A stretch of DNA of 64,000 nt from Desulfogranum mediterraneum DSM 13871 (GTDB lineage Bacteria > Desulfobacterota > Desulfobulbia > Desulfobulbales > Desulfobulbaceae): positions 186,001 through 250,000 of the forward strand of contig NZ_AUCW01000004.1 in NCBI RefSeq assembly GCF_000429965.1, read 5' to 3'. Shown here one piece after another: positions 8,415-16,539 of the stretch (position 1 is its first letter; each line of letters begins with the position of its first letter). The position numbers were made by a program, and so were the translations under genes. The notes under the pieces were generated by a model. It made no database searches and had not been told where the DNA came from. It was given only the letters and a program-made list of their open reading frames with translations.

Positions 8415-9536
8415 ATGAGCACAACAGCAAGAGAACATGACATCATCATCGTCGGCGGCGGCATCTCCGGAGTAGCCCTGGCCTATGGCCTGGCTGACAG
8501 GGGGCGGCAGATCACCCTCCTGGACGGACCAACGGCAACCGACAAGGCCTCCCGGACCAACGTGGGCCTGATCTGGTGCCAATCCAAATTTGCCCACCTC
8601 CCGGACTACGCCAGCTTGGCCTTTCTCTCGGCCCGACTCTTTCCCGAACTGAGCCGCGAGTTGAGCGAGGTCTCAGGGCTGGAGATCCCGGTCAACTACC
8701 GCGGCGGCCTGATCCCCTGTCTGGGTGAGGAGGAGTACTCCAGTCGCGCCGACTATATCGATCGGCTCCGACAGGTCCTGGAGGAGTATCCGGGCGAGAT
8801 GATCAGCCGCAGCCAACTGGAACGAAAGCTGCCGGCCATCACCTTTGGTCCCGAGGTGACAGGGGCGGCCTGGTGTGAGGCAGACGGCATCATCGACCCC
8901 CTGGCCCTGCTGCGTGCCTATAAGGTAGCCCTTACCCGGGTGGGGGTCACCACCTTAAAGACCCTGGTTCACCAGGTGGAGCCCCTGGCAGGCGGCGGCT
9001 ACCGGCTGCATACGGCCACGGGGCCCCTGGAGTGCCAACAGCTGGTCCTGGCCGCCGGCCTGGCCAACCGCAGACTGGCCAACTTTGCCATCCCCGACCT
9101 GCCGGTCCATGCCGACAAGGGCCAGGTACTGCTGGTGGAACGACTGCCCCAGGTGATGCCCATCCCCATGCTGGGGGTCACCCAGACCTTTGGCGGCACC
9201 GTGATCATCGGTTTTCGGCATGAGTATGTCGGCCACGATACCCAGGTCGTCCCCTCTGCAGTGGCCAGCGAAGGCCAGTGGGCCATCCGGGTCTGGCCTG
9301 CACTGGGAAAACGTCGGCTGATCCGTACCTGGAGCGGCCTGAGGGTGATGCCCAAAGACAGCCAGGCCATCTACAGTCGCCTGCCCGGACACCCTGGGGT
9401 CACCCTGGTCAACACCCACAGTGCGGTAACCCTGGCCGCCTTCCACACCAGACTGCTTGCGGACTACCTCCTGGGCGGGGAGTTACCGGAGCTGGCCCGG
9501 AAAATGACGCTTAATCGTTTTGGATTCGCATCTTGA
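8415..9536 (+). CDS. FAD-dependent amino acid/amine dehydrogenase, DAO-type subunit
   Basis: 373 residues. The N-terminal dinucleotide site is DIIIVGGGISGVALAYGLADRG; the rest follows the D-amino-acid-oxidase (DAO) fold, with LVLAAGLANRRL near residue 215 and VTLVNTHSAVTLA close to the end. Together with the small 2Fe-2S protein and the second FAD protein downstream it matches the subunit set of D-hydroxyproline dehydrogenases, opine oxidases and HcnABC-like enzymes. This subunit would oxidise the substrate C-N bond. The exact substrate cannot be read from sequence. Start ATG 8415 was chosen because the protein then begins at the Rossmann motif; no strong Shine-Dalgarno is visible. Confidence 0.85.
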   Translation: MSTTAREHDIIIVGGGISGVALAYGLADRGRQITLLDGPTATDKASRTNVGLIWCQSKFAHLPDYASLAFLSARLFPELSRELSEVSGLEIPVNYRGGLIPCLGEEEYSSRADYIDRLRQVLEEYPGEMISRSQLERKLPAITFGPEVTGAAWCEADGIIDPLALLRAYKVALTRVGVTTLKTLVHQVEPLAGGGYRLHTATGPLECQQLVLAAGLANRRLANFAIPDLPVHADKGQVLLVERLPQVMPIPMLGVTQTFGGTVIIGFRHEYVGHDTQVVPSAVASEGQWAIRVWPALGKRRLIRTWSGLRVMPKDSQAIYSRLPGHPGVTLVNTHSAVTLAAFHTRLLADYLLGGELPELARKMTLNRFGFAS

Positions 9537-9549
9537 ACAAGGAGTAGCC

Positions 9550-9840
9550 ATGTCCACACCTCTCACCACCACCACCGTGCGCATCCTTTTTGAGGGGCAA
9601 GAGCTTGAAGTCCCTGCCGGGATCAGCGTCGCCGCCGCAGTTGCCGGTTACGCCCATCCCGGCCACACCTGCAAACACCCGGTGGACGGCAGCGGCCGGG
9701 CCCCATTCTGTTTCATGGGCGTCTGTTTCGAATGTCTGATGGAGATCAACGGACTCCCTGATGTCCAATCCTGCCTGGTAACGGTTGAGGAAGGGATGCA
9801 GGTCAGACGACAACCTCTGCCAGAGAGCATCAAACTATGA
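9550..9840 (+). CDS. Small 2Fe-2S protein, gamma-type subunit of the dehydrogenase
   Basis: 96 residues, similar to HcnA and to the small subunits of opine and hydroxyproline dehydrogenases. A ferredoxin-like pattern is present: HTCKHPVDGSGRAPFCFMGVCFEC and later VQSCLV, giving the cysteines for one 2Fe-2S cluster. It probably passes electrons between the two FAD subunits. AAGGAG lies upstream of the ATG, and its stop overlaps the next start (ATGA at 9837), so the subunits are made together. Confidence 0.88.
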   Translation: MSTPLTTTTVRILFEGQELEVPAGISVAAAVAGYAHPGHTCKHPVDGSGRAPFCFMGVCFECLMEINGLPDVQSCLVTVEEGMQVRRQPLPESIKL

Positions 9841-11240
9841 ACAGGCGTACAGATCTCCTCGTCATCGGGGCCGGACCTGCCGGGCTGGCAGCAGCGGTGA
9901 GCGCCCGTGACTGCGGACTGGAGGTAACCCTCATCGACGAACAGGCCGCCCCCGGCGGCCAGCTCTTCCGCAACATCGAATCCCCCCTTGGACAGCAGGC
10001 GCTCCAGGCCAGGGAGCGGGCCCAGGGGATGGAGCTGGTCCGTGCCTTCCGGGCCTCCGGTGCCGCCTACTGCCCCAAGACCACCATCTGGGGACTGGAG
10101 CCTGGCAGGGTATCCTGCACGCTCGAGGGAGTCCCTGCCACCCTGGAGGCTTCTGCCATCATCGTCGCTCCGGGCGCCATGGAGCGACCGGTCCCCTTTC
10201 CCGGCTGGACCCTGCCCGGAGTCATGGGCGCCGGTGGCGCCGACATCCTGCTCCGCTCCGGCGGGACCCTGGACAAGGACCCCGCTGCTCCTGTGGTCCT
10301 GGCAGGCAACGGCCCGCTGCTGCTGCTCCTGGCCGGCCACCTGCTCCAGGCCGGGGTCAAGATCGTGGCCTGGCTGGATACCGGCTGTTGGTCACAACGG
10401 CTGCGCGCCCTGCCCCTGATGCCGGCAGCAGCCCTGGACCCGGCCTACCTGAACAAGGGCGTCAAGATGGCCCTCCAGGTCCTCAAGGGCAAGATCCCGC
10501 TCATCAGGGGAGTCAGCGACATCCGGGCCTTGGGAGAGGGACAACTGGAGCAGGTCAGCTACCGAAAAAGGGGTAAGCGGTACCTGCTGGGGGCCGCCAC
10601 CCTCCTGCGTCACGAGGGCATCATCCCCCGCACCCACATCCTCAACTCTCTCAGGATCGAGCATCACTGGGACAGGGTTCAGCGCTACTGGTACCCGCTG
10701 CTGGATCAGGACGGTGCCACCAGCATAGCCGGCCTCTTCCTGGCCGGGGATGCCGGCTATGTCCATGGAGGAGATGCCAGTCAACTCAAAGGGAGCATGA
10801 GCGGCGTGGCTGCGGCCCGTTACCTGGGGGTGATCTCGAAGGAGGAGGCCGCAGACCGCAGTGCAGCTCCGCGGAAACAACTGCAGACCATGCGCATCTC
10901 CCGGGGCTACCTCCGCCATCTCTTTGCACCCCACCCTCAGCTCTTCAAGGTCCCGGACGAGACCATGGTCTGCCGCTGCGAGTGCGTGACAGCCGGCGAG
11001 ATCAGAAAGGCCGTTGCAGAGGGCTGCACCGAGGTCAACGAGGTCAAACTCTTCAGCCGCTGCGGCATGGGTCCCTGCCAGGGCAGGATGTGTGGCCCGG
11101 CATTGGCTGAAATCACCGCAGCCGCATGCTCCACCGGTGTTGAGAGCGTGGGCAGCCTCCGGATCAGGCAACCCTTTCGTCCGGTCTCCCTGGAAAACTA
11201 CTGTGACCTCCACCACCCGCTGCCGGACCAGCAGCCATGA
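9837..11240 (+). CDS. FAD/NAD(P)-binding dehydrogenase subunit with C-terminal BFD-like 2Fe-2S domain
   Basis: 467 residues. An N-terminal Rossmann motif (LLVIGAGPAGLAAAVSARDCG) and IIVAPGAMERPVPFPGWTLPGVMGAGG are typical of HcnB/OoxA/LhpF-like subunits, as is FLAGDAGYVHGGDASQLKG near residue 305. The last 90 residues carry a BFD-like cluster site (MVCRCECVTAGEI, then FSRCGMGPCQGRMCG). The subunit should accept electrons from the DAO-type subunit and pass them to the respiratory chain; no NAD-specific evidence was seen. It overlaps the 2Fe-2S gene by 4 bp and is followed by a 178-bp spacer. Confidence 0.87.
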   Translation: MNRRTDLLVIGAGPAGLAAAVSARDCGLEVTLIDEQAAPGGQLFRNIESPLGQQALQARERAQGMELVRAFRASGAAYCPKTTIWGLEPGRVSCTLEGVPATLEASAIIVAPGAMERPVPFPGWTLPGVMGAGGADILLRSGGTLDKDPAAPVVLAGNGPLLLLLAGHLLQAGVKIVAWLDTGCWSQRLRALPLMPAAALDPAYLNKGVKMALQVLKGKIPLIRGVSDIRALGEGQLEQVSYRKRGKRYLLGAATLLRHEGIIPRTHILNSLRIEHHWDRVQRYWYPLLDQDGATSIAGLFLAGDAGYVHGGDASQLKGSMSGVAAARYLGVISKEEAADRSAAPRKQLQTMRISRGYLRHLFAPHPQLFKVPDETMVCRCECVTAGEIRKAVAEGCTEVNEVKLFSRCGMGPCQGRMCGPALAEITAAACSTGVESVGSLRIRQPFRPVSLENYCDLHHPLPDQQP

Positions 11241-11418
11241 ACAGTGCAGGCCGCAAGGCAGAGGGCCATCCTCCCCTGCCCCACTCCGGGCAGCGAGGCC
11301 CGAAAAATCGGCTGAGCATCATGGATAGACTCCTCTGGAGTCGCCTGGTGCTGAGCTGCTGCTTATATTGATTACCATTGATTGATTACCGCTTGAATCC
11401 AACCTCAGAGGTGTGACC

Positions 11419-11919
11419 ATGGTACGTTTCCCACCCTATACCAATAAAACGGATCTCTTCATCGGCCTGATCCTCTTCGGGATCAGCTGTCCCTTCCTGC
11501 TGAACATGCATCATTTTGTCAGCGGCGGGATGAGCTCTGCCAGCAGCCCCCTGGCCTTCCCTCGATTTATCATCTCCATCGTGGTCCTCCTCAGCCTGCT
11601 GTTGATGATCACAGGATGGTTCGGCAAGGGCGCGGTGGCCCCCTCTGCTCCAGGCGGCGAGGAAGGGACAGATCATAACCCGAAACAGACGCGCTACCTC
11701 TTTTACTATCTCGCCCTCCTCTTTCTCTACCTAATCCTGCTCCACTATCTGGGCTTCATGATCTCCACCCCCATCGTCATGCTGATGGTATCCTGGCTCC
11801 TCCATGGCCGCAACCTGCTGGTCCTCACCCCTCTGGCAGTGGGTTTCAGCGTGGCCCTCTACTATCTGGCCCTTCACCTGATGAAGATTATCCTGCCCAT
11901 GGGGGTCCTTTTTGAATAA
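11419..11919 (+). CDS. tctB: Tripartite tricarboxylate transporter small membrane subunit (TctB family)
   Basis: 166 residues with four hydrophobic segments (about 14-32, 50-70, 96-115 and 125-160), the usual TctB topology. Identity rests on topology, size and position directly before tctA and tctC. The ATG at 11419 lies seven bases after CAGAGG. The small subunit belongs to the inner-membrane permease. The upstream spacer has a duplicated TTGATTACC but no clear promoter, so the gene may be read from the dehydrogenase operon. Confidence 0.85.
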   Translation: MVRFPPYTNKTDLFIGLILFGISCPFLLNMHHFVSGGMSSASSPLAFPRFIISIVVLLSLLLMITGWFGKGAVAPSAPGGEEGTDHNPKQTRYLFYYLALLFLYLILLHYLGFMISTPIVMLMVSWLLHGRNLLVLTPLAVGFSVALYYLALHLMKIILPMGVLFE

Positions 11920-12047
11920 CAGCCCGGGTTCAACCCAAAGTAGGGCCACACCGCAGGCCCTGCCCCATAAGGGGGGCTATCCCCTCGAAAAAGTGACCAC
12001 GGCGAGCCGGCATCCCCGGGGTCTCCTGGAACAAGGAGTACAAAAGA

Positions 12048-13586
12048 ATGATTGCTGAAATTTTATCAGGACTGATGTCCATCTTCTCCCTGGGCCCCCT
12101 CACCGGGATCGCCGTGGGCGTCCTCACCGGGCTGATCTTCGGGGCCATCCCGGGGATATCGGGCATCATGGCCATAGCGATCCTCCTGCCCATGACCTTT
12201 TACGTCAGCCCCCTGATCGGCATCCCCATGCTGCTCGGGATTTACAAGGCCGGAATCTTCGGCGGCTCCATCTCCGCCATCCTGCTCAACACCCCGGGCG
12301 CGCCCCCGGCGGTCTGTACCGCCATGGAGGGCTATCCCCTGACCAGGAAGGGCCAGGCCGGCAAGGCCCTGAACACCGCCCTCTCTGCCTCGGTCTTTGG
12401 CGATGTCTTCAGTAACCTGCTCTTGATCTTCGTGGCCGCCCCCCTGTCGATCATCACCCTCAAGGCAGGTCCGGCGGAACGGTTCAGCATCATCGTCCTG
12501 GCCCTGACCGTGGTCGGCTCCATCTCCGGTCCCTCGATCATCAAGGGAATCATCTGTGCCGGGGTGGGTATCTGGCTCTCCACCATCGGCATCTCCGAGA
12601 CCACCGGCGCCACCCGGTTTGTCTTCGGCTCCTCCGAACTGATCGGGGGGATCTCCCTGATCCCCATGGTCATCGGTCTGCTCTGCCTGCCCGAGGTACT
12701 CCAGCAGGTAGGCCAGGCCTATACCGCAAAAAAGAAAAAACGGCTCACCCTCTCCCAAAACAGGGAGGATAACCGGTTCACCCTCAGAGATTTCAGATAC
12801 TGCCTGCCCACCATGATCAAGTCATCGTTCATCGGCTCCTTTCTCGGCGCACTCCCTGGCCTGGGTGCCTCTCCGGCGGCCTTCATGGCCTACTCCGAGG
12901 CCCAGCGCAGCTCCAAGCGACCGGAAAAGTTCAACAGAGGCGCCATCGACGGCCTGGCTGCACCCGAGGCCGCCAACAATGCCACCACCGGTTCTGCCAT
13001 GATTCCGATGTTGACCCTGGGGATTCCCGGAGACGATGTCACCGCCATCCTGATGGGTGCCTTCCTGATCCAGGGGATCACCCCCGGGCCGACCATCTTC
13101 TACGAACATACCCATCTGATCTACGGCATCTTCGGCGGCCTGCTGATGTGTGACCTCTTTCTCTACCTCATCGCCAAGATGGGCTTCAACCTCTGGATCA
13201 AACTCTCCCAGGCGCCCAAGCACCTGATTTTTTCCTGTGTCACCGTGTTCTGCTTTGTCGGTGCCTACTCCATCAACCAGAGCCTGTTTGACATCTTCAC
13301 CCTGATCATCTTCGCCATCGTCGGTTTCCTGATGAAGCGCTACCACTTCAGTGCCGGGGCCTTTATCATCGGCTTTATCCTGGGACCCATCTGGGAGCGG
13401 GCCTTTGACCAGGCCATGGTGATCTCTGACGGCAGTTATTCGATCTTCTTCACCCGTCCCATTCCAGCGATCTTTCTGTTCCTGGCCCTGGTATCCATTA
13501 TCTCCATTACCAGGACCAGAATGAAAACCAATAAACTTGCCATGGAGGTAGATCAACTCAAGGCCTCGGACCAGCCAAACAACTGA
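12048..13586 (+). CDS. tctA: Tripartite tricarboxylate transporter large permease (TctA family)
   Basis: 512 residues, normal length. Family segments are present: GAIPGISGIMAIAILLPMTF, FGGSISAILLNTPGAPPAV and, in the second half, LGALPGLGASPAAF and LTLGIPGDDVTAILMGAF. These two pseudo-symmetric PG-rich repeats and about 12 helices define the TctA channel. AAGGAG precedes the start. It works with TctB and the periplasmic TctC to import a carboxylated substrate by a cation gradient. The substrate is inferred to be that of the adjacent dehydrogenase. Confidence 0.95.
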   Translation: MIAEILSGLMSIFSLGPLTGIAVGVLTGLIFGAIPGISGIMAIAILLPMTFYVSPLIGIPMLLGIYKAGIFGGSISAILLNTPGAPPAVCTAMEGYPLTRKGQAGKALNTALSASVFGDVFSNLLLIFVAAPLSIITLKAGPAERFSIIVLALTVVGSISGPSIIKGIICAGVGIWLSTIGISETTGATRFVFGSSELIGGISLIPMVIGLLCLPEVLQQVGQAYTAKKKKRLTLSQNREDNRFTLRDFRYCLPTMIKSSFIGSFLGALPGLGASPAAFMAYSEAQRSSKRPEKFNRGAIDGLAAPEAANNATTGSAMIPMLTLGIPGDDVTAILMGAFLIQGITPGPTIFYEHTHLIYGIFGGLLMCDLFLYLIAKMGFNLWIKLSQAPKHLIFSCVTVFCFVGAYSINQSLFDIFTLIIFAIVGFLMKRYHFSAGAFIIGFILGPIWERAFDQAMVISDGSYSIFFTRPIPAIFLFLALVSIISITRTRMKTNKLAMEVDQLKASDQPNN

Positions 13587-13599
13587 TTGGCCGCCGCCT

Positions 13600-13647
13600 G
13601 TACCCTTAGGGGTACCTTGAAAACTATCAGGGCCACACCAGCCCTGA
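13600..13647 (+). other. Two intercistronic stem-loops between tctA and tctC
   Basis: GTACCC-TTAG-GGGTAC (13600-13615) and TCAGGGC-CACACCA-GCCCTGA (13627-13647) are perfect inverted repeats without a T tract. Such elements often stabilise upstream mRNA and allow stronger expression of the binding-protein gene; that role is inferred. Confidence 0.6.
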
Positions 13648-13680
13648 CAACCTGCAACATGACCAAAAAGAGGAGAAACC

Positions 13681-14655
13681 ATGAAAACCGTGCAACGTCT
13701 GCTGAGCTGTTCCATCTTAACCCTGATCGCCGTTGGCCTGGTGGCCCTGCAGCCGGCCATGGCGAAAAGGGGATACCCCAAAAAACCGATCAAACTGATT
13801 GTCTGCTATTCGCCGGGTGGTGACGCCGACCTCACTGCCCGGGTATGGGCCGATTTTGCTGAAAAAGAATTGGGCCAACCGGTTATTGTGGTCAACAAAA
13901 CCGGTGGTGGCGGGGTGGCCGGTACCACCTTTGCCGCCCATGCCAAGGCCGATGGCTACACCCTGTTCCTTGCCCAGGCCGGCGCCGTCCTGATTGCCCC
14001 CCAGACCGCCAAGACCTCCTACGGAGTCGACAGCTTTGAATACATCTCCAGGATCATGATCGGCAACTGTGGCCTGATTGCCCACAAGGACGCCCCCTGG
14101 AAGAACCTGGCAGACTTTGTCAAGGATGCCAAGGCCGCTCCCGGCAAGTACATCTACGCCAGCCCGGGTGCCGCCACCTGGCTGACCCTGGCCATGCGCC
14201 ACTGGGAGATCGACGCGGATCTCGATCTCAAACACGTTGAGCACCAGGGTTCTGCTCCGGCGGTGACCTCGCTGCTGGGTAAGCACACCGATGTCTCCTT
14301 TGTCTTCCCGCAGAGCTATATTCCCCAGGTAAAATCGGGCAACGTCAAGTTGCTGGCCCTGGGCCAGAAGTCCGATCAGTTTCCGGGAGTACCCAGTTTC
14401 GAAGAGTTGGGCTACCAGGGATCCTACATCGGCTGGGGCGGTATTGCAGCACCCAAGGGTACCTCCAAGGAGGTCATGGCCAGGATCGCTGCTGCAACCA
14501 GGACCATGGTAAAAAACCCTGCATTCATCAAGGCCATGGACAACATCCACGCCACCCCCTCCTACCTGGGACCGGAAGAGTGGAGCCCAGTGGTCCGGCA
14601 GCAGTACCAGGACCTGAGCAAGGTTATCGACAAGCTGGGAATTCGCGCCAACTGA
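13681..14655 (+). CDS. tctC: Tripartite tricarboxylate transporter substrate-binding protein (TctC/Bug family)
   Basis: 324 residues. A signal peptide ends near AMA-KRGYPKKPIKLIVCYSPGG, and that last segment is the Bug-family N-terminus. ARVWADFAEKELGQPVIVVNKTGGGGVAGTTF contains the conserved ligand-pocket loop. GVPSFEELGYQGSYIGWGGIAAPKG is the usual C-terminal signature. It binds the transported substrate in the periplasm and delivers it to TctAB. GAGGAGAAACC precedes the ATG. Confidence 0.95.
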   Translation: MKTVQRLLSCSILTLIAVGLVALQPAMAKRGYPKKPIKLIVCYSPGGDADLTARVWADFAEKELGQPVIVVNKTGGGGVAGTTFAAHAKADGYTLFLAQAGAVLIAPQTAKTSYGVDSFEYISRIMIGNCGLIAHKDAPWKNLADFVKDAKAAPGKYIYASPGAATWLTLAMRHWEIDADLDLKHVEHQGSAPAVTSLLGKHTDVSFVFPQSYIPQVKSGNVKLLALGQKSDQFPGVPSFEELGYQGSYIGWGGIAAPKGTSKEVMARIAAATRTMVKNPAFIKAMDNIHATPSYLGPEEWSPVVRQQYQDLSKVIDKLGIRAN

Positions 14656-14685
14656 TAACCCGAGGGTGTTCAGTCCATACCAACC

Positions 14686-14721
14686 GGGCAGCGGACGGCT
14701 CCATCGAGTCGGCCGCTGCCC
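14686..14721 (+). terminator. Stem-loop after tctC
   Basis: GGGCAGCGG and CCGCTGCCC form a perfect 9-bp stem with an 18-nt loop, followed by a pyrimidine-rich TCTTCTTC rather than a real T run. It may be a partial terminator or an mRNA stabiliser before the racemase gene. Confidence 0.45.
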
Positions 14722-14742
14722 TCTTCTTCAAGGAGCAAGCAG

Positions 14743-15456
14743 TTGATCCTCCAAGGCGGCTATCTCTACTATGACCTACCAGTGGGAGTCCTCTGTCTGG
14801 AATCCCTTTTTCCAAAGCCCAGGGGTCACCTGCGCAACCCCAGATCCTTTGACTTCCCGGTGGTCTGCTCGGTGGTCAAGGGCGTCGATATCCCCAAACT
14901 GCTGTTTGATCCCTCCGCGGAGTTGGTCCGGCCCTTCATCGAGGCAGCCCGCCAGTTGGAGAGCGATGGGGTCCGGGCCATCACCGGCAGCTGTGGTTTT
15001 CTTGCCAGATTCCAGCCCCAGATCGCGGCAGCCGTGCAGGTTCCCGTCTTCCTCTCCAGCCTGCTCAACATCCCCCTGGTCCGTCTCATCCATGGCCAGG
15101 AGGCGCAAATCGGGGTGTTGACGGCCAGCAGAGCTGCCCTGAGCGAAGAACACTTCAGCGCCACCGGCTCGACCATGGCCGAGGTCTCTATCCAGGGGAT
15201 GGAGGGACGTCCCGAGTTCTGGGAGACCATCATCGAGGGCAGGCGACATGATTTTGATATGGTGAAGCTGGAGGCAGAGATCTGTGCAGCCGCCGTCTCC
15301 CTGGCCACCAGCCGGAAGCTGGATGCCCTGGTACTGGAGTGTACCGACCTCTCCGCCTTTTCCCTGGCCATCCAGGAGGAGGTCAGGATCCCGATCTACG
15401 ACATCAACTCGCTGGTCGAGTATGTCCACTACTCGGTGTGTCGTAAGCTCTACTGA
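14743..15456 (+). CDS. Aspartate/glutamate racemase superfamily protein
   Basis: 237 residues. The two-domain Asp/Glu racemase pattern is visible, with one cysteine in AITGSCGFLARFQP (about residue 84) and the second in ALVLECTDLSAFS (about 200), the expected acid-base pair. The substrate could be an amino acid, a hydantoin or a maleate-like acid; it is not determined by sequence. The start is TTG at 14743, preceded by AAGGAG. Its position at the end of the transporter-dehydrogenase cluster suggests that it interconverts enantiomers of the imported compound. Confidence 0.72.
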   Translation: MILQGGYLYYDLPVGVLCLESLFPKPRGHLRNPRSFDFPVVCSVVKGVDIPKLLFDPSAELVRPFIEAARQLESDGVRAITGSCGFLARFQPQIAAAVQVPVFLSSLLNIPLVRLIHGQEAQIGVLTASRAALSEEHFSATGSTMAEVSIQGMEGRPEFWETIIEGRRHDFDMVKLEAEICAAAVSLATSRKLDALVLECTDLSAFSLAIQEEVRIPIYDINSLVEYVHYSVCRKLY

Positions 15457-15824
15457 GCGGGCACCTCTGCTCCAGGCCAAATCCCCTCCTGAACCCTGTT
15501 GACCGTCCCTTGATCCGTTGGTAGCTTCCAGCAGCCGCAAGGACGCGGCCATGAGCCAACTGCTCCGGGGGCCGATTTTCCACGGCTCATCGGCCCAGGA
15601 GCCTTCTCTTTGTACACCTCCTTTTAAAAAAAAAAGTACCCCAGCTGCTCTAAGCCCTCGCATCTGTCCCGGTGAACCATTAGGGTGTCTCCCAAAGTGA
15701 GACCAAGCCCAACCATCGAGGGAAGGTAGGCGCGCACCTGATAGCGGCAAGGTTCCAGCAGCGGCCGCCCCTTCCTCAGCCACAGCAGCTTTAAAGGAGA
15801 TGCACAGTTAAAGGAGATGCAAAG
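15457..15824. other. Spacer between racemase and GntR genes
   Basis: 368 bp with no supported gene. It holds a run of ten A residues near 15630 and, at its end, a tandem duplication that carries the GntR ribosome binding site. No convincing promoter was found. Confidence 0.5.
15791..15824 (+). repeat. Tandem 17-bp duplication of the GntR ribosome binding site
   Basis: TTAAAGGAGATGCACAG (15791-15807) is followed directly by TTAAAGGAGATGCAAAG (15808-15824). Each copy holds AAGGAG. The first ATG reads ATG CAC AGT TAA; the second (15817) reads ATG CAA AGA TGA, whose stop overlaps the true start at 15825 as ATGA. Confidence 0.85.
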
Positions 15825-16490
15825 ATGACGATTACCAGCGGACCTGGCAACAACCTGCTCCGGGTCCAGGTCTACAACTACCTCCAGGAGCAGATGCGCC
15901 AGGGTACCCTGTCGCCCGGTTCCTCCATCCGGGTCAACACCCTGATAGCAGAGCTGGGTATCAGCCGCACGCCCCTGCGGGAGGCCCTGCTCCTGCTTCA
16001 GGAGCAGGGCTTTGTCACTATCCAGCCCCAACGCGGGGTCAAGATTAACCTGCTCACCATGGACGACGTCGCTGATATCTATGAAATTCTTAGCGGAATT
16101 GAGTCCAGGATTCTGCTCTCGGTCTTTCCCCAGCTCACCCAGGAGCACCTGGCCACCATGATCTCCCTCAACCAGGAGATCGAGGCCAGCATGGAGGCGG
16201 GTGACATGGTCCGTCATAACCAGGCCAACATCGCCTTTCACAACGTCTTTCTCCAACTCTCCACCAACCAACGAATGCGCAGATATGTTGAGATCCTGAA
16301 GGCACAGCTCTATGATTTTCCCAGACGGGATTACGGCAGCCGCTGGAACCAGAGGAACCTGGACCAGCACAGTCGCCTGGTGGAGCTGATCCGGGAAAAT
16401 CGAGCCAGAGAGGCGGCCGATTACCTGCGGGACATCCACTGGGCCTTTGACCCGCCGGACGCCTTTACCATCATCGCCAACGATCAGTAA
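15825..16490 (+). CDS. GntR family transcriptional regulator, FCD (FadR-like) type
   Basis: 221 residues. The N-terminal winged helix-turn-helix is typical of GntR proteins (YNYLQEQMRQGTLSPGSSIRVNTLIAEL, then ISRTPLREALLLLQEQGFV). The helical C-terminal domain (about 80-215) with HNQANIAFHNVFL and RNLDQHSRLVELI fits the FCD effector-binding fold, where histidines hold a metal. It probably responds to the carboxylic substrate of the cluster and regulates it alongside the sigma-54 activator. Start ATG 15825 follows a duplicated ribosome site. Confidence 0.9.
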   Translation: MTITSGPGNNLLRVQVYNYLQEQMRQGTLSPGSSIRVNTLIAELGISRTPLREALLLLQEQGFVTIQPQRGVKINLLTMDDVADIYEILSGIESRILLSVFPQLTQEHLATMISLNQEIEASMEAGDMVRHNQANIAFHNVFLQLSTNQRMRRYVEILKAQLYDFPRRDYGSRWNQRNLDQHSRLVELIRENRAREAADYLRDIHWAFDPPDAFTIIANDQ

Positions 16491-16539
16491 GAACACACCA
16501 CTTCCCCGACCCCTGCGCAGCCGCCGGCCCTGTCCGGGG

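Noticed and set aside
12822-13793. 323-residue minus-strand frame inside tctA and the start of tctC
   Set aside because: Antisense shadow crossing a gene boundary; composition is typical of reverse-frame GC sequence.
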